The notes: generated by a model from the letters alone, not told the origin. Shown: positions 9,878 to 20,295, counted from the first letter of the stretch. The stretch is DNA of 64,000 nt from Cryptomeria japonica (GCF_030272615.1 NC_081410.1:225735415-225799414), one strand, 5' to 3'. Program-made: numbers and translations.

Positions 9878-12049
9878 ATGGTTGAAACCCGTTCCCAAAA
9901 ATCTAGGAGAGAAACTAAAGAGGCTCAAGAGTCCGTAAACATGAGTTCTTATGAGTATGACAATGATATCTTTTTCAATTCTGATCATACTACATTACCT
10001 GACATGGATGCCTATAGAAACATTCCAAATGTTGAGAACATGGACAATAAAAATAACAATGATACACACAATGATGAAATGGAAGACTTTTTAGTACATT
10101 CAGTAGATGTGGAAGAATCCATTATGGATCCCCGTTTCAATCGATTGGTTGAGGAAATAATGAGGAGGGATAGACAATACTTCTTACAAATGATGGCACA
10201 AAGTGGAGCCAAGATACCTCATGATTTTGACATGTCTCAAATAATGAAAAATCGACCTTTGCAACAACCTCACTCCAACATGGATCAAAGGAGGCCTAAT
10301 AGTGGAGGCAATAGAAGACCACATCTTGTGCCTGAATCACCATCATCTTTGTTTCAAAAACCAAAGGTCCCACATACACATGGTCAAGCATATTATACTC
10401 ACCTTCACAGACCATTATGGAAGTCTTATGTAGAGAAATATGCTCAATCACATAACAATGCTAAGGATCAACCACCAAAGCAATTGGATATTCAAAGGCA
10501 TGCTCAAAATTTGGACACAAGGAAACCCCGTGTCAAATTTGGGGGCAACACATTAGAACATGACATGCCTGTAGAGTATGGTATACATGGACAAAATAGA
10601 TATTTCGTTCCTCAACATGAATCTATACCAAGTGGTCTATATATGCAGCATCACTATAGACCTCCTCCATATGAACATGTGTATGATCAATATCATCCAT
10701 ATATGCAACATGCTTCTCCTCCAATTGGTGCCTCAAGCATGGGGTATGGTCCAAGAAGTCGATCTCCACCTAAGAGCAATTTGGAGCAACAAATTAGGGA
10801 CTTCCAAAAGAAAATGGAGGACATAAATACACTGAAGCCAACATACACAATGAGAGACATATGTCCTTATCCATTTGACAAGAGCATTCCAATGCCTCAT
10901 TTTCCTACACACTTTGTGATGCCTAAATTTGATAAGTATAGAGGAAAAGGGGATCCTAAGGCACACATAAGATAGTTTTTCACAGCTTGCATTGAGATAG
11001 CAACAGAAGAGACATATTTGATGAGATTATTCCCACAAAGCCTAGGCGATCAAGCTATGGAATGGTTCTCCCAACTTCCATCTGGAATTAAGTCATGGGG
11101 TGACTTAGCAGAGGCATTTATTCAACATTTCTCCTACAATATAGAGACAGACATATCAGTCACTACTTTGTGCAACACCAAGCAAAAAGAGGGAGAGTCT
11201 TTTGCATCATTTTTACAAAGATGGAGGAATCTAGCCAGCAGATGCTCTTGTGAAATTCCACAAAAACAAATGGTAGAAATGTTCACCCAAAATGTTAACA
11301 AAGAGATTGGTTATGACTTAAGGAAAGCTTGTTTGTCCACCTTCAAGGACATCATTGAACAAGGAGTCATTAAGATATTCAAGGAAAACAAAGATGACTT
11401 TAAAGGAAAAGACAAGCCAAGATTTTGGAATAAAAACAAGAACACGGTCAATGATGGTGTTGTTGATGCCAATACAGTGTGACCCAAATTCATTTTTTCC
11501 ATATCAAATCAATTGAATACTCAAACAACTTCCAAATCACGAAGGAAGTACACCCCATTGGGAGAACCACTTGAGTCAGTTTTCAAAAAGCTAGTGGCAA
11601 ACAAAATAATAACAATTCCAGATTTGCCTCCATATGAACCAAAGTTGAAACCAAATTGGTGGAATGATGATGAATATTGTGAATTCCATAAGAGCAAGGG
11701 TCATAAGATAGGAAATTGTCACTGACTGAAGAACATCATACAAGATCTCATTGATAGAGGTGACATTGAGATTGAAGGACACTCATCCAATCAAGAACAT
11801 GAAATGTTTAAGGAACCATTCCCAAAGCATGACAAGGGAAAAGCTGCAGCCACAAATGACCAAACCAACTATACCAGAGCATCTTATAACTATGATTCAA
11901 CCATCAATCACATCTCGATGGACAATTATGTCTCTACCATTATCATCAAGGACAAAACCCCTGAGAATTCTACCCAGAGACCCAAGATCATTCTGAAAGG
12001 CGTTGGATCTTCTTCTGAACCTACCTCTAAATGTCATGTTACAACCCAC
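9878..12049 (+). pseudogene. gag: G2 gag, one long frame with stop codons
   Basis: The frame starts MVETRSQKSRR at 9878 (context TTCATGG). Residues 1-310 are an Asn/His/Pro-rich N-terminal region. From about residue 330 comes the capsid core: YPFDKSIPMPHFP, KYRGKGDPKAHI, then after a stop FTACIEIA and DQAMEWFSQLPSGIKSWGDL, the retrotransposon-gag signature. At 11530-11770 sits the Tat-type tail: YTPLGEPLESVFKKL, then a knuckle-like C-EFH-SKGH-C and, after a stop, LKNIIQDLIDRGDIEIEG. In-frame stops are TAG 10973, TGA 11480, TGA 11723 and TGA 12050, yet there is no frameshift. Role in the family: particle formation and RNA packaging. Homologous tails occur in G3 (38230-38440) and G5. Confidence 0.9.
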
Positions 12050-12790
12050 TGAGGTAAATTCACTTTGCAAGGTGCTCCAGCTAAAGACACCACTTCCTCA
12101 TCAACCAAACTTGAGTATGACCTTGTAGAATAGTTAGGGAAGACACCCGTGCTCATCTCCATAGTTTAACTCTTACACATATCCCTTGCACATAATTCCA
12201 TTCTTGACAAAATCTTGAGAGAAACTCCTGTCCCTACTGATCTGAACGTGGACAAGTTTCAAGCCATGGTGGGATACCTTTCCATTCCAAACTCCCTTAC
12301 ATTCACAGAAGTTAATGATGCCTCCGTAAGTCAACCACATAATGCACCATTACACATTGAAGCCTTCATACACAAACATAGAATCAAACGAGTCCTGATA
12401 GATGGAGGAGCAGGTCTAAACATCTGTACATTGAGCACTGTTAAACAATTGGGATATTCTGATAAAGTTGTGAATTCTACAAACAAAATTACTATCAAAG
12501 CATATGATGATGAAGAGCATTCATCCAAAGGCACAGTCACCTTGCCTCTCAGAGTTGGGCCGGTTACAAAGGATGTGGTTTGCCAAGTCCTTGATTTAGA
12601 TCGTACATACAACATATTGTTGGGACGTCCTTAGATTCATGAGATGAGCGCAATCCCTTCTACATATCATCGATGTATCAAGTTTCCACACAATGGAGTT
12701 GAAGTGACCATCAAAGCGGATCCAAATCCATTCATATATTGCAACAATCTGCAACCTAGATCAGAAATAACAATCCCAGTCAATCAACAA
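12050..12790 (+). pseudogene. pol: G2 aspartic protease
   Basis: Same frame as gag. After stops at 12050, 12131 and 12167 the frame runs from 12170. The protease core shows RVLIDGGAGLNICTLSTVKQLG (active site Asp-Gly-Gly, a variant of D-T-G common in plant Tat elements), hydrophobic strands, and YNILLGRP at 12610-12631, followed by a TAG at 12632 exactly where the family has tryptophan (GRPWIH). The text after the stop, IHEMSAIPSTYHRCIKFP, is the normal continuation. It would process gag and pol in the particle. Confidence 0.9.
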
Positions 12791-13951
12791 GGTGTTCCTT
12801 CTTCAGCATATGTGGATCCAGAGTCCTTGAAAGCTTCTACGTCAAAACAAATAGAGCTAAAAGAAAAATTCAAGATTAAAGACATGGGATGTGGTGAGTA
12901 TATATTTCATGTTGACCAACTCCCACTATCTCTTAAGATATTCAGTCGACAAGAACATACTACAAAACATTTGCAATGCCAAGGAATTGGATATGAACCA
13001 ACTAGTGTTGTGGCTACTAAGTCTAAATGCAAATCTCCCCTAGTGGTGCAAGCATCTCTTGATATCAATAGTCCTAAGAGTGGTTCCAGCGAAGAATCTA
13101 TTGAGTGTATTGCCAGCCCACTTAAAAACTCACATAGCTTTACCATATCATCCACTCATTCCATTTCCACTCCACTTCTAGACTTAGATCAACAAGAATC
13201 ACAAAAGCCCTCACTTATTGGGGATCAAAAATCAAGATTTGAAAAGAAAAATCTAAAAGTCAATAATAAAGAAAAGTCCTTTAGTCCAAATCAAAATCAA
13301 AAGCTACTGGACTCCACAAAAATCAAAGTCAAGGATAAAAATTCTATGAAAGGAAAAGAGAAAGAGATGATCTCCCCTAATATCAAAATAACTGGGGGCA
13401 AAAGTTCTAAAATTTCAAGTGAAAAAGCATACTTGTTGATCCTAAGTCTCCATCATGCTATCCTACTTTCACTTCTTTTCACAGTCATAAGCCTTCATAA
13501 CTCATCCACTTGTTCCACACATCCATTCCCTTTTGGCGATACATCATGGACCTTTAATGGAACTTCCTCGAAGGACTTTGTTATTAGGGATGCCCACACT
13601 TCTTTAGGTGACATGCATATGGGCCTACGTAGTCTACACACTAGTAGTTCTATCTCAGTTCCTTCTTCAAGGAAGACAGTCACTCAAGATACACTTCATT
13701 CAGTCAAGGAACAATGCAGTTACAATCATAAGGTTAAGCCTCACACATTTGAGGTGGGTGCCTTGGTTCTCAGAGAAAATCCTAAAAATCAGCAAGATAG
13801 AGAGAAGAAGGGCAAGTTTGAACCAAACTGGCTTGGTCCTTACATCATCACAACAACCTATGGATCTGGTGCATATCATCTCTCAACTACAGAAGGTGAA
13901 CCTTTGGAGGATCCTATCAACAACATGCACCTTTGCAGGTTTTACACATAG
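12791..13951 (+). pseudogene. pol: G2 low-complexity linker joined to integrase C-terminus
   Basis: The frame continues from the protease without a break for 435 residues (counted from 12644). Middle part: Ser/Lys-rich, with a hydrophobic stretch at 13427-13500 (LLILSLHHAILLSLLF) that looks membrane-like but may be chance. From about 13710 it is an integrase C-terminal domain: NHKVKPHTFEVGALVLREN, GKFEPNWLGPYIIT, GAYHLSTTEGEPL and the ending NNMHLCRFYT. The reverse transcriptase, RNase H and integrase core that should lie between protease and this tail are gone, with the frame kept. This is either a lucky in-frame deletion or an inherited non-autonomous form. Confidence 0.8.
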
Positions 13952-14074
13952 CTCTTCAGAGTATCCTAATTCAAAAAATACAAAAAAAAATTCAAAAAAA
14001 AATCAAAAATACAAAAAAAATCAAAAAATTCAAAAATACAAAAAAAAAATTATAAAACAAAAAAATCGTTACTT
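13952..14074 (+). repeat. A-rich tract after the G2 coding region
   Basis: Repeats of CAAAAATACAAAAAAAATC directly after the stop at 13949-13951. Comparable A-rich spacers separate the hairpins in G3 and G4, so this belongs to the element and is not a poly(A) tail. Confidence 0.65.
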
Positions 14075-14223
14075 GGTGAAAACCTGACAAACAGGTGCCT
14101 TGTGACACAAAAAAAAAAAAAAAAAAAAAAATCGAAAAAAAGTAAAGAGAAATAATTTCATCCAATGGTGAAAACCACTTTGGTGGCACCCTGGGCAAGT
14201 ACCATGGTGAAAACTAGGTCACC
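14075..14223 (+). other. Cluster of nested hairpins in the G2 3' region
   Basis: 14075-14099: outer GGTG/TGCC (G-U pairs), A bulge, inner CCTG/CAGG. 14167-14190: outer GGTG/CACC, A bulge, inner CCAC/GTGG, loop TTTG. 14206-14223: outer GGTG/CACC only. Between the first two lies an A-run and the block AGTAAAGAGAAATAATTTCATCC, which also recurs in G3 and G4. Confidence 0.65.
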
Positions 14224-15809
14224 AACGCCATGTGTAGAACCATTGCTCCTCCCTCCTTTAGGATTCACTTTCATCCTTTCACTTTGCACACACTCACAAC
14301 CTATTCGTTCATAATAAACTTACTGATTCCCATCATGGCTTGTTATTGATCTACCCAAGATTGGTTAGCCATTCATAATAAACCTCCCTTTTCACCTCCC
14401 TTTCCATCCATAATAAATCAGATCCTATCTGTGGCTAAGGCAAATCCTACATCTAGTGATGGGTGTGGAACTGAGAACATCACATGTTTCGAGGAGTATA
14501 GTTTCTTCTAGCTTCCTTCAGTCTATCCATGCACAATCCACAATAAAGCAACATTTGCATCATAGATCCGCAATAAAGTTTCATCTTCTCCACAATAAAG
14601 TATCAATTTCATGGATTCAGTCAGTTTCAGATGAGACACAGCAGCAACAATGGGCTTCAACAAATCAAATCTTTCAATAGACTCAGACAACATTATGGTT
14701 CAGTGCTATCTATCCATTTTGTTAAAGTAAACATTATGACCACAATCAAATAAGACTTATACAAGTGACAAGAGACACTAAACTTGAGGGCTACAGTGGA
14801 TGTTGGTGTCGAGTCTTGGTTTTCTTTTGATTTCATCTTTTTTGGTGACATGTCTTTTAGCTTTTTTGGGATGTCTCTAACTAGAGATTCTATCTCCAAG
14901 ATGTCTTTGACTAGAAAGGCAAGGATGGGGTATCGTCACCTATTTGTATTTGCTGTCTGTGGATTGTCTCTTCTAAGTAATGCTATGACTTGTCCAAGGA
15001 TATGAGGACACTGTGAGTCTAGTATGAACTGGGGCATTCCTTGTTTGTGACTATCTTATCTCCATGCAAACAGGTACAATGACTTTCTGGGTTGAACATA
15101 TGCCTCGATTGTCATAACCTACTTGCCATAATAAAGCTAAATGATGATAATGCACAAGAAGCTCTTTCACTTTCATATCTTCTATCTTTCATCCCCCTTT
15201 CTTGATTGACTTCCATCGTCCTTCTTGAGTCTATGTAGCCTGTTATCACATGACTGAGTATAATGACACACCAAAAACATTTACATTTCATGTAGTTGCA
15301 CCTGCATTACCACATATAAGAATTTCATACATACATATAGATATCACAACTGTATCACATCCTGCACACAACACCTATTAGCATAATTTACATTTGCATT
15401 ATCATATTCATCTGCATTACATACATTCACATTTGCATCATGAATACACATATAAAACATAAAAGAACAAAAAAATATATATTGTATTTCATCATATACA
15501 TATTTGCATCCATATCATAACACATACATCATGAAACATCTCATCACATAGGTACACATGCATATAGCTACCGCAAAGATGAATCATCTCATATATATAT
15601 ATAAAGTTTCATAATACAATGATGTCAAAATCATATGGCTACAATCACCCGCAGGTCTCTACATCATCATAAAAAAATGGTACAAAACTAATACAGAGGA
15701 ACCCACTGATAACTCCTGCCAACACTATTGGTAGTGCTAATCTTGTCCATGTCATGGTATCCCATGCCACGTGTCCCACCCTCATCTCCAGTCCCAGATC
15801 CTAGAACAC
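14224..15809 (+). other. G2 3' noncoding region
   Basis: I find no gene. 14820-15060 is a conserved gypsy 3' block (TTTTGGTGACATGTCTTTTAGC, GATGTCTCTAACTAGAGATTC, TTTGACTAGAAAGGCAAGGATG), found on the minus strand at 4940-4600. 15240-15620 is AT-rich with CATTTGCATCAT-like simple sequence. The stretch 15640-15809 lies downstream of the antisense gene and may be its 3' UTR. Confidence 0.55.
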
Positions 15810-16548
15810 TCATCTAAGGGCATCCCTGTCTCCGTCTCGATCGTACGAAATCAACTCCCCATCAATCGGTATCCGCAGAGTCCTGTATACATCCTCTAGG
15901 GTGACTGTCATCTCCCCCATCGGCAAATGAAAAGTGCAAGTCTCTGAATGCCATCTCTCAGCTAATGCAGTCAACAAATCCATGTTTGCCCGAAACTCAG
16001 GCACATACAAAATGAATTGTAAACCCATAACCTCAATAGTTGCTCTGTCCTCAAATTTCAGCTCAGGTCGCAACCTCTGAGTCGATGGGAATCTCTCTCG
16101 TGACTCCAGCATAGGCAAATACTCCTGAAGTCACACAAATCAATCATCTCAGTCCTAGTGACACTCACTATTCATCACAAAGTGTTGCTTCTATCCTAGT
16201 GGTACTCCTTGTTCATCACAAAGTACTACATGTTTGGTACTCCCTATTCATCACAAAGTACTATGTCTTGGTACTCCCTGTTCATCACAAAGTGCCTCGA
16301 TCTATCCTAGTCTTCCCTAGAGGACCTGCTTGAGTGTATCCTCTCAATAGCTTATCCAATCGATAGCGTATGTTCATCATAGAACTGTCAATTTGACCTA
16401 GAAGACACAAATTCACATTTTTGGACCCTATTCTAATGCACATTTATTACAACAAACTACAAGGAGGTTTTGTGGTACTTACTGGCTCTCCTGCCTCTGC
16501 TGGCCTCTGAAATCGGTGAATGCAATCGAATCTGTGAGCCATTGCCAT
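15810..16548 (-). pseudogene. Captured plant-mobile-domain (PMD) gene, antisense in G2, two exons
   Basis: Exon 2 (16124-15810) encodes 104 residues with the PMD signature: VPEFRANMDLLTALAERWHSE, then TFHLPMGEMTVTLEDV and RIPIDGEL, ending DRDGDRDALR. PMD proteins of plants (aminotransferase-like, MAIN type) have FHLP.GE.T.TLEDV..LLGLPIDG here. A 22-codon exon 1 (16548-16483, MAMAHRFDCIHRF...) ends at a perfect donor GTAAGT (16482-16477); the acceptor TGTGTGACTTCAG ends at 16125, and both exons join in phase 0 across a 358-bp intron. The predicted 126-residue protein keeps only the first part of the family domain, so it may be a truncated capture. It sits between the integrase tail and the 3' LTR on the opposite strand, where Tat elements often carry an extra antisense frame. 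Confidence 0.75.
16145..16295. repeat. Four-copy minisatellite inside the PMD intron
   Basis: The unit contains TACTCC.TNTTCATCACAAAGT, with copies ending at about 16180, 16225, 16262 and 16291, spaced 35-47 bp apart. It is confined to the inferred intron. Confidence 0.7.
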
Positions 16549-16841
16549 CACTACTAACTATTGCTGCTCTTTTCTCTCTCTGCACTCTAATCTCTTGGAG
16601 GTGTAGATGATAATGAGGATGTTTTCCCCTTGTGGTCTATCTATAGACTGCCCTAGCCCTCATTTCCTAAGTCAGTCTTCATTATCTCGTGACTCTGTCA
16701 CTTTATCCGGTCAGTCCATTCTAGCCTCTCTTTCTTATTGAGAGATTGTCTGCGATCTTTTTAGACATTTTTTCATCCAATCTCTCGAGGGGGCATATCA
16801 TTCCCATCTTGGGGCAACTCTGTATCAGTTCATCTTATCTT

Positions 16842-16887
16842 CTTTGAAACAACGCGACAAGCCGCATTGTCTCAAAGAGGGGCAAAA
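16842..16887 (+). other. Hairpin plus polypurine tract before the G2 3' LTR
   Basis: CTTTGAAACAA (16842-16852) pairs with TTGTCTCAAAG (16867-16877) with one mismatch; GCG/CGC can close inside. The polypurine tract AAAGAGGGGCAAAA (16874-16887) overlaps the right arm and abuts the LTR start TGTAGACACC. This tract primes plus-strand DNA synthesis. Confidence 0.75.
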
Positions 16888-17655
16888 TGTAGACACCCAA
16901 AATTGTCCAATCTAATTAAATAAATATTTTATTTATTTAATTATCCAAGCTTAATTCTTCTATTAATTAAATAAATCTTTATTTATTTAATTAATTCATT
17001 TATCCTCTTCTAGCCTTATTTCTCATTTAAATAAATACATTTATTTATTTAAATTATCCTTTTCCTAAATTAAATAAATATCTTATTTATTTAATTGATC
17101 CCACTTCTTCTATTAATTATATAAATCTTTATTTATTTAATTAATTCATTAACCTTTTCTACCCATGACACATGTCATTCATCTCTTAATTCATACACTA
17201 CCTACCCCTCTCATTATTTTATTATTTTCTTTACCTACCCTCTAATCATAGCCAACCTCCTTTTACACCTCTCAATCTTATCCCTCCATTTCATATAGTG
17301 TCTTCTATATAAGGAGATGCTTCCTTCATTATCAAACCCTAACTACTTGATCAATTGACTACTTGGCATATGCGATCCTACTTGCAACCACATTTCGTTC
17401 TTTGTTGAGCTCTTGTGCACATAAAATCTGAGAGCAAATACATCAAACAAGATCAATGGAGATAGGAAGAATGGAGATCCAAACCCTATTGGAGATGTGA
17501 TGGTATAATCTTTGTGATTTCGTTTGATTTGCATTGTCTTAGGTAATCTTCATATGTTATGGTAGATCTTTGTTGTTGTTAGGCTAGGGTTTTGTGGTTG
17601 AATTCATTTAGCCTTTCAATATCGTTATTATTGTTATCCATTTTCACCATATACA
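16888..17655 (+). repeat. G2 3' LTR
   Basis: Starts TGTAGACACCCAAAATTG right after the polypurine tract and ends CACCATATACA, as does the left LTR. 768 bp. TATA box TATATAAG at 17306-17313. Differences from the left copy are few, apart from the missing start of the latter, so the insertion is younger than the elements around it. Confidence 0.88.
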
Positions 17656-18060
17656 CATCTTGTCTATGATATGTGTAATAGCTACTCAAAAATTTACATC
17701 CTCGCGGGGTTGTGTTAGGCAATGTGATAAGATTGTTCTTAAGAAGCTCTTTCAAAGAAAACTCAATAGATTGTCCCAAAGATGTAAATTATCTATTTGA
17801 GGGATATTTAGAAGAAATGCCTTGTTTTCTTAGTGAAGGAGTCATGTGATCTTTCTTGAGGTTTGACTTTTGATTTTTAGTTATTTGTTGTTACACCTTA
17901 TATAGTCATTTTAGCATTCCATGAAGTTTATCACTCTTGCTATTGTAAATATGTCTCTCAAAAGGATTCATTGATTCATTTTGTTGGACTTGAATGTCAT
18001 ATATTTCTCTCTTGATATCTTGAATTTTTTCGGCCAAGGTAGTCATGGAGATTTATGATA
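17656..18060 (-). pseudogene. gag: G5 gag remnant
   Basis: The minus strand codes for the same gag tail as G3: IQDIKREIYDIQVQQNESM, FERH..., KLHGMLK, then LGQSIEFSLKELLKNN followed by LITLP and SSYYTYHRQD. In G3 the matching text is IKEKIYDMKIQQNKSM and LGQSIESALEELLKNN. Stops interrupt it (after HGMLK, and before FTSLGQS). It ends abruptly at the knuckle-like HR where the G2 LTR begins. Confidence 0.75.
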
Positions 18061-18439
18061 GTTCTGATCTTTGACCTAGGACAATGTATGAGACTCTAGA
18101 TGGAATTCAAACCCTAGAAATGTAGACTCAACTATATAATAGAAAAGTAATATGGAGCTAAACCCTAAATGGGATATGAGTATGAATTATGTTTGATGCA
18201 AGGACTAAGGATACTCTAGGTCTGAAAATATTTGCAATGTGAGGCTTGACTTGTCCTATGATGGATAGACACAAGGATAAATGATCAAAAAGGAGGCATG
18301 CTATGATAGGAGATGATGAACTCCAAGAAGAATACCAACTCAAAGACACTGATAAGTTCCCTAACTCAAGGTAGATGCACCTCAATCGATAAGGGTGATT
18401 GATGATCAAAATTTGATGTCAGGCCTAAGATGAGAAATC

Positions 18440-18500
18440 CTAAGTGCAAGGGATGTTTTTTTTTTCTTTTGGATTTTTTTTTTTTTTTTTTGATTTTGGT
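18440..18500. repeat. Poly-T tract
   Basis: A run of T broken by CTTTTGGA, about 45 bases. Simple sequence inside the G5 relic. Confidence 0.8.
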
Positions 18501-18529
18501 ATGTAAGTAATAATGAAATGCTAGTGCAA

Positions 18530-18850
18530 ATGATGAAATGACCTAAGGAACTTATGCAAGGTTTAAGGTTATGTCCTACAAGAATGATGGAAGGATGTGC
18601 AAAGATTATGTGCATGATCTAAGGGAATTATGCAAGGGTATAACCTAATGGTGGTATGCAAAGGTTTGATCTAAGGGTACTATGCAAAGGTTTGACCTAC
18701 TGGTGGAAACCAAGGACGTGATACAAGGTTAAGACCTAAAGAAAATTTGAAAAGGTATGATCTAAGGTTGGAATGCAAGGTCCTAAAGGTGTGATGATCA
18801 AATTATGCAAGAACCTAAAAGATCATAACTAGAAAAATGATGTCTCAAGA
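18530..18850 (-). repeat. Degenerate short repeats in G5
   Basis: Variants of GACCTAAGG.ACTATGCAAGGTTT recur every 30-50 bp (for example near 18540, 18615, 18660, 18690, 18760). No coding sense; nature unknown. Confidence 0.55.
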
Positions 18851-18879
18851 GATTTGAAATGATTGTTTTGAGAACACAG

Positions 18880-19675
18880 GTTCAATGTTTTAATAACAAT
18901 GTTGTTTTGCAATGTTTCCATTTTACAATGTGGATGGATACTTGAAAGTTTAGATAAAAGTTTTTGTAAAATGTTTCAATTTCAAGTTTAGTGTTGATTT
19001 TGAAATGTTCTTGTTTGTTTTTGCACACACTCAAAAAACACGACAGATAGAATGTTTGTTTGATTTTGAATTAAAAACACATTCAAGCACAATCAAAGGT
19101 TGGATAGGACAATAGTTGTTGGATCTCACTTGGGTTTACCCAACTACGCTTGCTCAAAGTGGATACTTAGATGCTTGACCCCACTGGCTCCACTCCATGA
19201 CACTCACTTCATCAGGGCAGCCAAGCATCAGTCCCCATGGTGAACTTTGTATCTCTACTAAGAACTGTAAGGATGTGAGACAACCTTAGAGGTCCAACCT
19301 CTTGTACCAAAAACTAGAAGGTTTTTGGCTTCTAAAACAAGGGGATTTTAGTAAGGGCGTCTGTTCAGATGACCATACATGTAGTGTTTCACTCAAATTA
19401 ATGAGGCCTCCCAACCCTTGCATGTTTTTACGCATCACATAGATGGTGAGGGAGACATACGTCAATATGACTCATCGACACCTATTTCCTGCAAGTTTCC
19501 TCATAGAAACATTAATTTATAGTGGCTTGGATGGGCTTGGCCTTATCCTTGTTACCACTTGGTTTATCATCGAGCCTTAAGGGCTTCTCGGGAGGCAGAC
19601 CCTCTAAAAGGTAAAACAAAAAGAGTCTATTGCTCAAGACACAAAAAACATTGGTTAATATTAAAGCACCAATTG
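18880..19675 (-). other. Gypsy leader domain of G5, antisense
   Basis: 19640-19100 read on the minus strand follows the G2 leader 8545-9140: TTGTGTCTTGAGCAATAG, AGAGGGTCT, TTTTAGAAG.CAAAA.CCTTCTAGTT, GAGATACAAAGTT, GGATGCTTGGCT and AAGTATCTAAGTATCCACT. The conservation between separate insertions suggests a functional leader, perhaps for packaging or translation. Confidence 0.7.
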
Positions 19676-19680
19676 AAGTG
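19676..19680. repeat. Target-site duplication AAGTG of copia C1, left copy
   Basis: AAGTG directly before the LTR start TGTTGG; the partner is at 44773-44777 directly after the LTR end AACA, 25 kb away. The 5-bp length fits copia integration and proves that the whole interval 19681-44772 is one insertion with later nests. Confidence 0.9.
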
Positions 19681-20295
19681 TGTTGGAAATATGAAGGAAT
19701 TGATTATGTGTTGCATTGATGTTTTGTCATTGATGTCAACACTAGTTGTTATGGTTGGTTTCTGGCAGATAGATTTTGGTTATCGATAGAAGAACTAGTG
19801 TTACCGGCAGAAGGGACTATCAGTTGGATATTTGGATCAATGGAATATGTTTGGTTTGATGTTTTTGAAGTATGTTTTGGTCAGTTGGTATTGAATTGAT
19901 GATCAAATGCTATCATACACTCTGGTAAGCCTATATTGGTAAGGATTTAAGGTTTTACCGGTAGAGCTTTTACTGAGAATCTTTGACAGGATTCATAAGT
20001 GGTGTTGGTGCATCTTCTAGATGGAATTCAAGATGCAGAAGGTGATCCTTGATCATGCCTTGACTGATTGGAGACATCTCTTTGGCGTGGTGGACCCAAA
20101 TTAGGTTTGGTACCTATCTAGGTTATGGACTGGTATCATGTTAACGTGTTCTCTACATGTTACCGAGATGATTTATGGATTGGTTAATGTTGTTTTGGTC
20201 TAAAGCCGACATGGCATATCATTGTAATATAGATGTATGTAATGATCTTATTGTAATATCTTGTAGGTGGTCGACCTAATTGACTTAGGCCTTAG
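19681..20295 (+). repeat. C1 5' LTR, first part
   Basis: TGTTGG.AATAT.AAGGAATTGATTATG matches 33533 onward. The text breaks at GGCCTTAG and resumes at 28301 with CTTAGGGTTTGTATAAATTG, exactly where N1 is inserted. Confidence 0.9.
20291..20295. repeat. Target-site duplication CTTAG of N1, left copy
   Basis: CTTAG before N1, repeated at 28301-28305 after it. Three extra bases (TAT, 20296-20298) separate this copy from the TG start of N1; either the LTR start is three bases longer or bases were added at integration. Confidence 0.8.

Larger units (their letters stand above)
6589..17655 (+). mobile_element. Tat-like Ty3/gypsy element G2, no reverse transcriptase, antisense extra gene
   Basis: Order on the plus strand: LTR, primer site, 2.5-kb leader, gag, protease, low-complexity linker, integrase C-terminus, 3' region with hairpins, antisense plant-mobile-domain gene, hairpin and polypurine tract, LTR. 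The two LTRs are closely alike; the left copy lacks the first ~43 bp. Reverse transcriptase, RNase H and the integrase core are missing although the surrounding frame is continuous. The element must have depended on a partner. It appears to have landed inside a related minus-strand element (G4/G5), but I could not find a convincing target-site duplication. Confidence 0.85.
17656..19675 (-). mobile_element. Minus-strand Ty3/gypsy relic G5 (leader and gag part)
   Basis: On the minus strand the leader (19675-18880) comes first, then degenerate sequence, then gag (about 18060-17656), cut by the G2 3' LTR. On the other side of copia C1 the text resumes at 44778 with AAGTGTTCACTAAAATAATAGAC, which follows the G2 leader order in reverse (AAGTGTTTGCTAGTCTATG). 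G5 and G4 have the same strand and group and may be the two halves of one element split by G2, with a deletion. Confidence 0.7.

Noticed and set aside
13427-13500. Hydrophobic segment in the G2 frame as an envelope-like membrane anchor
   Set aside because: Only one short stretch, no signal peptide or cysteine pattern, inside a low-complexity linker; not enough to call an env-like gene.
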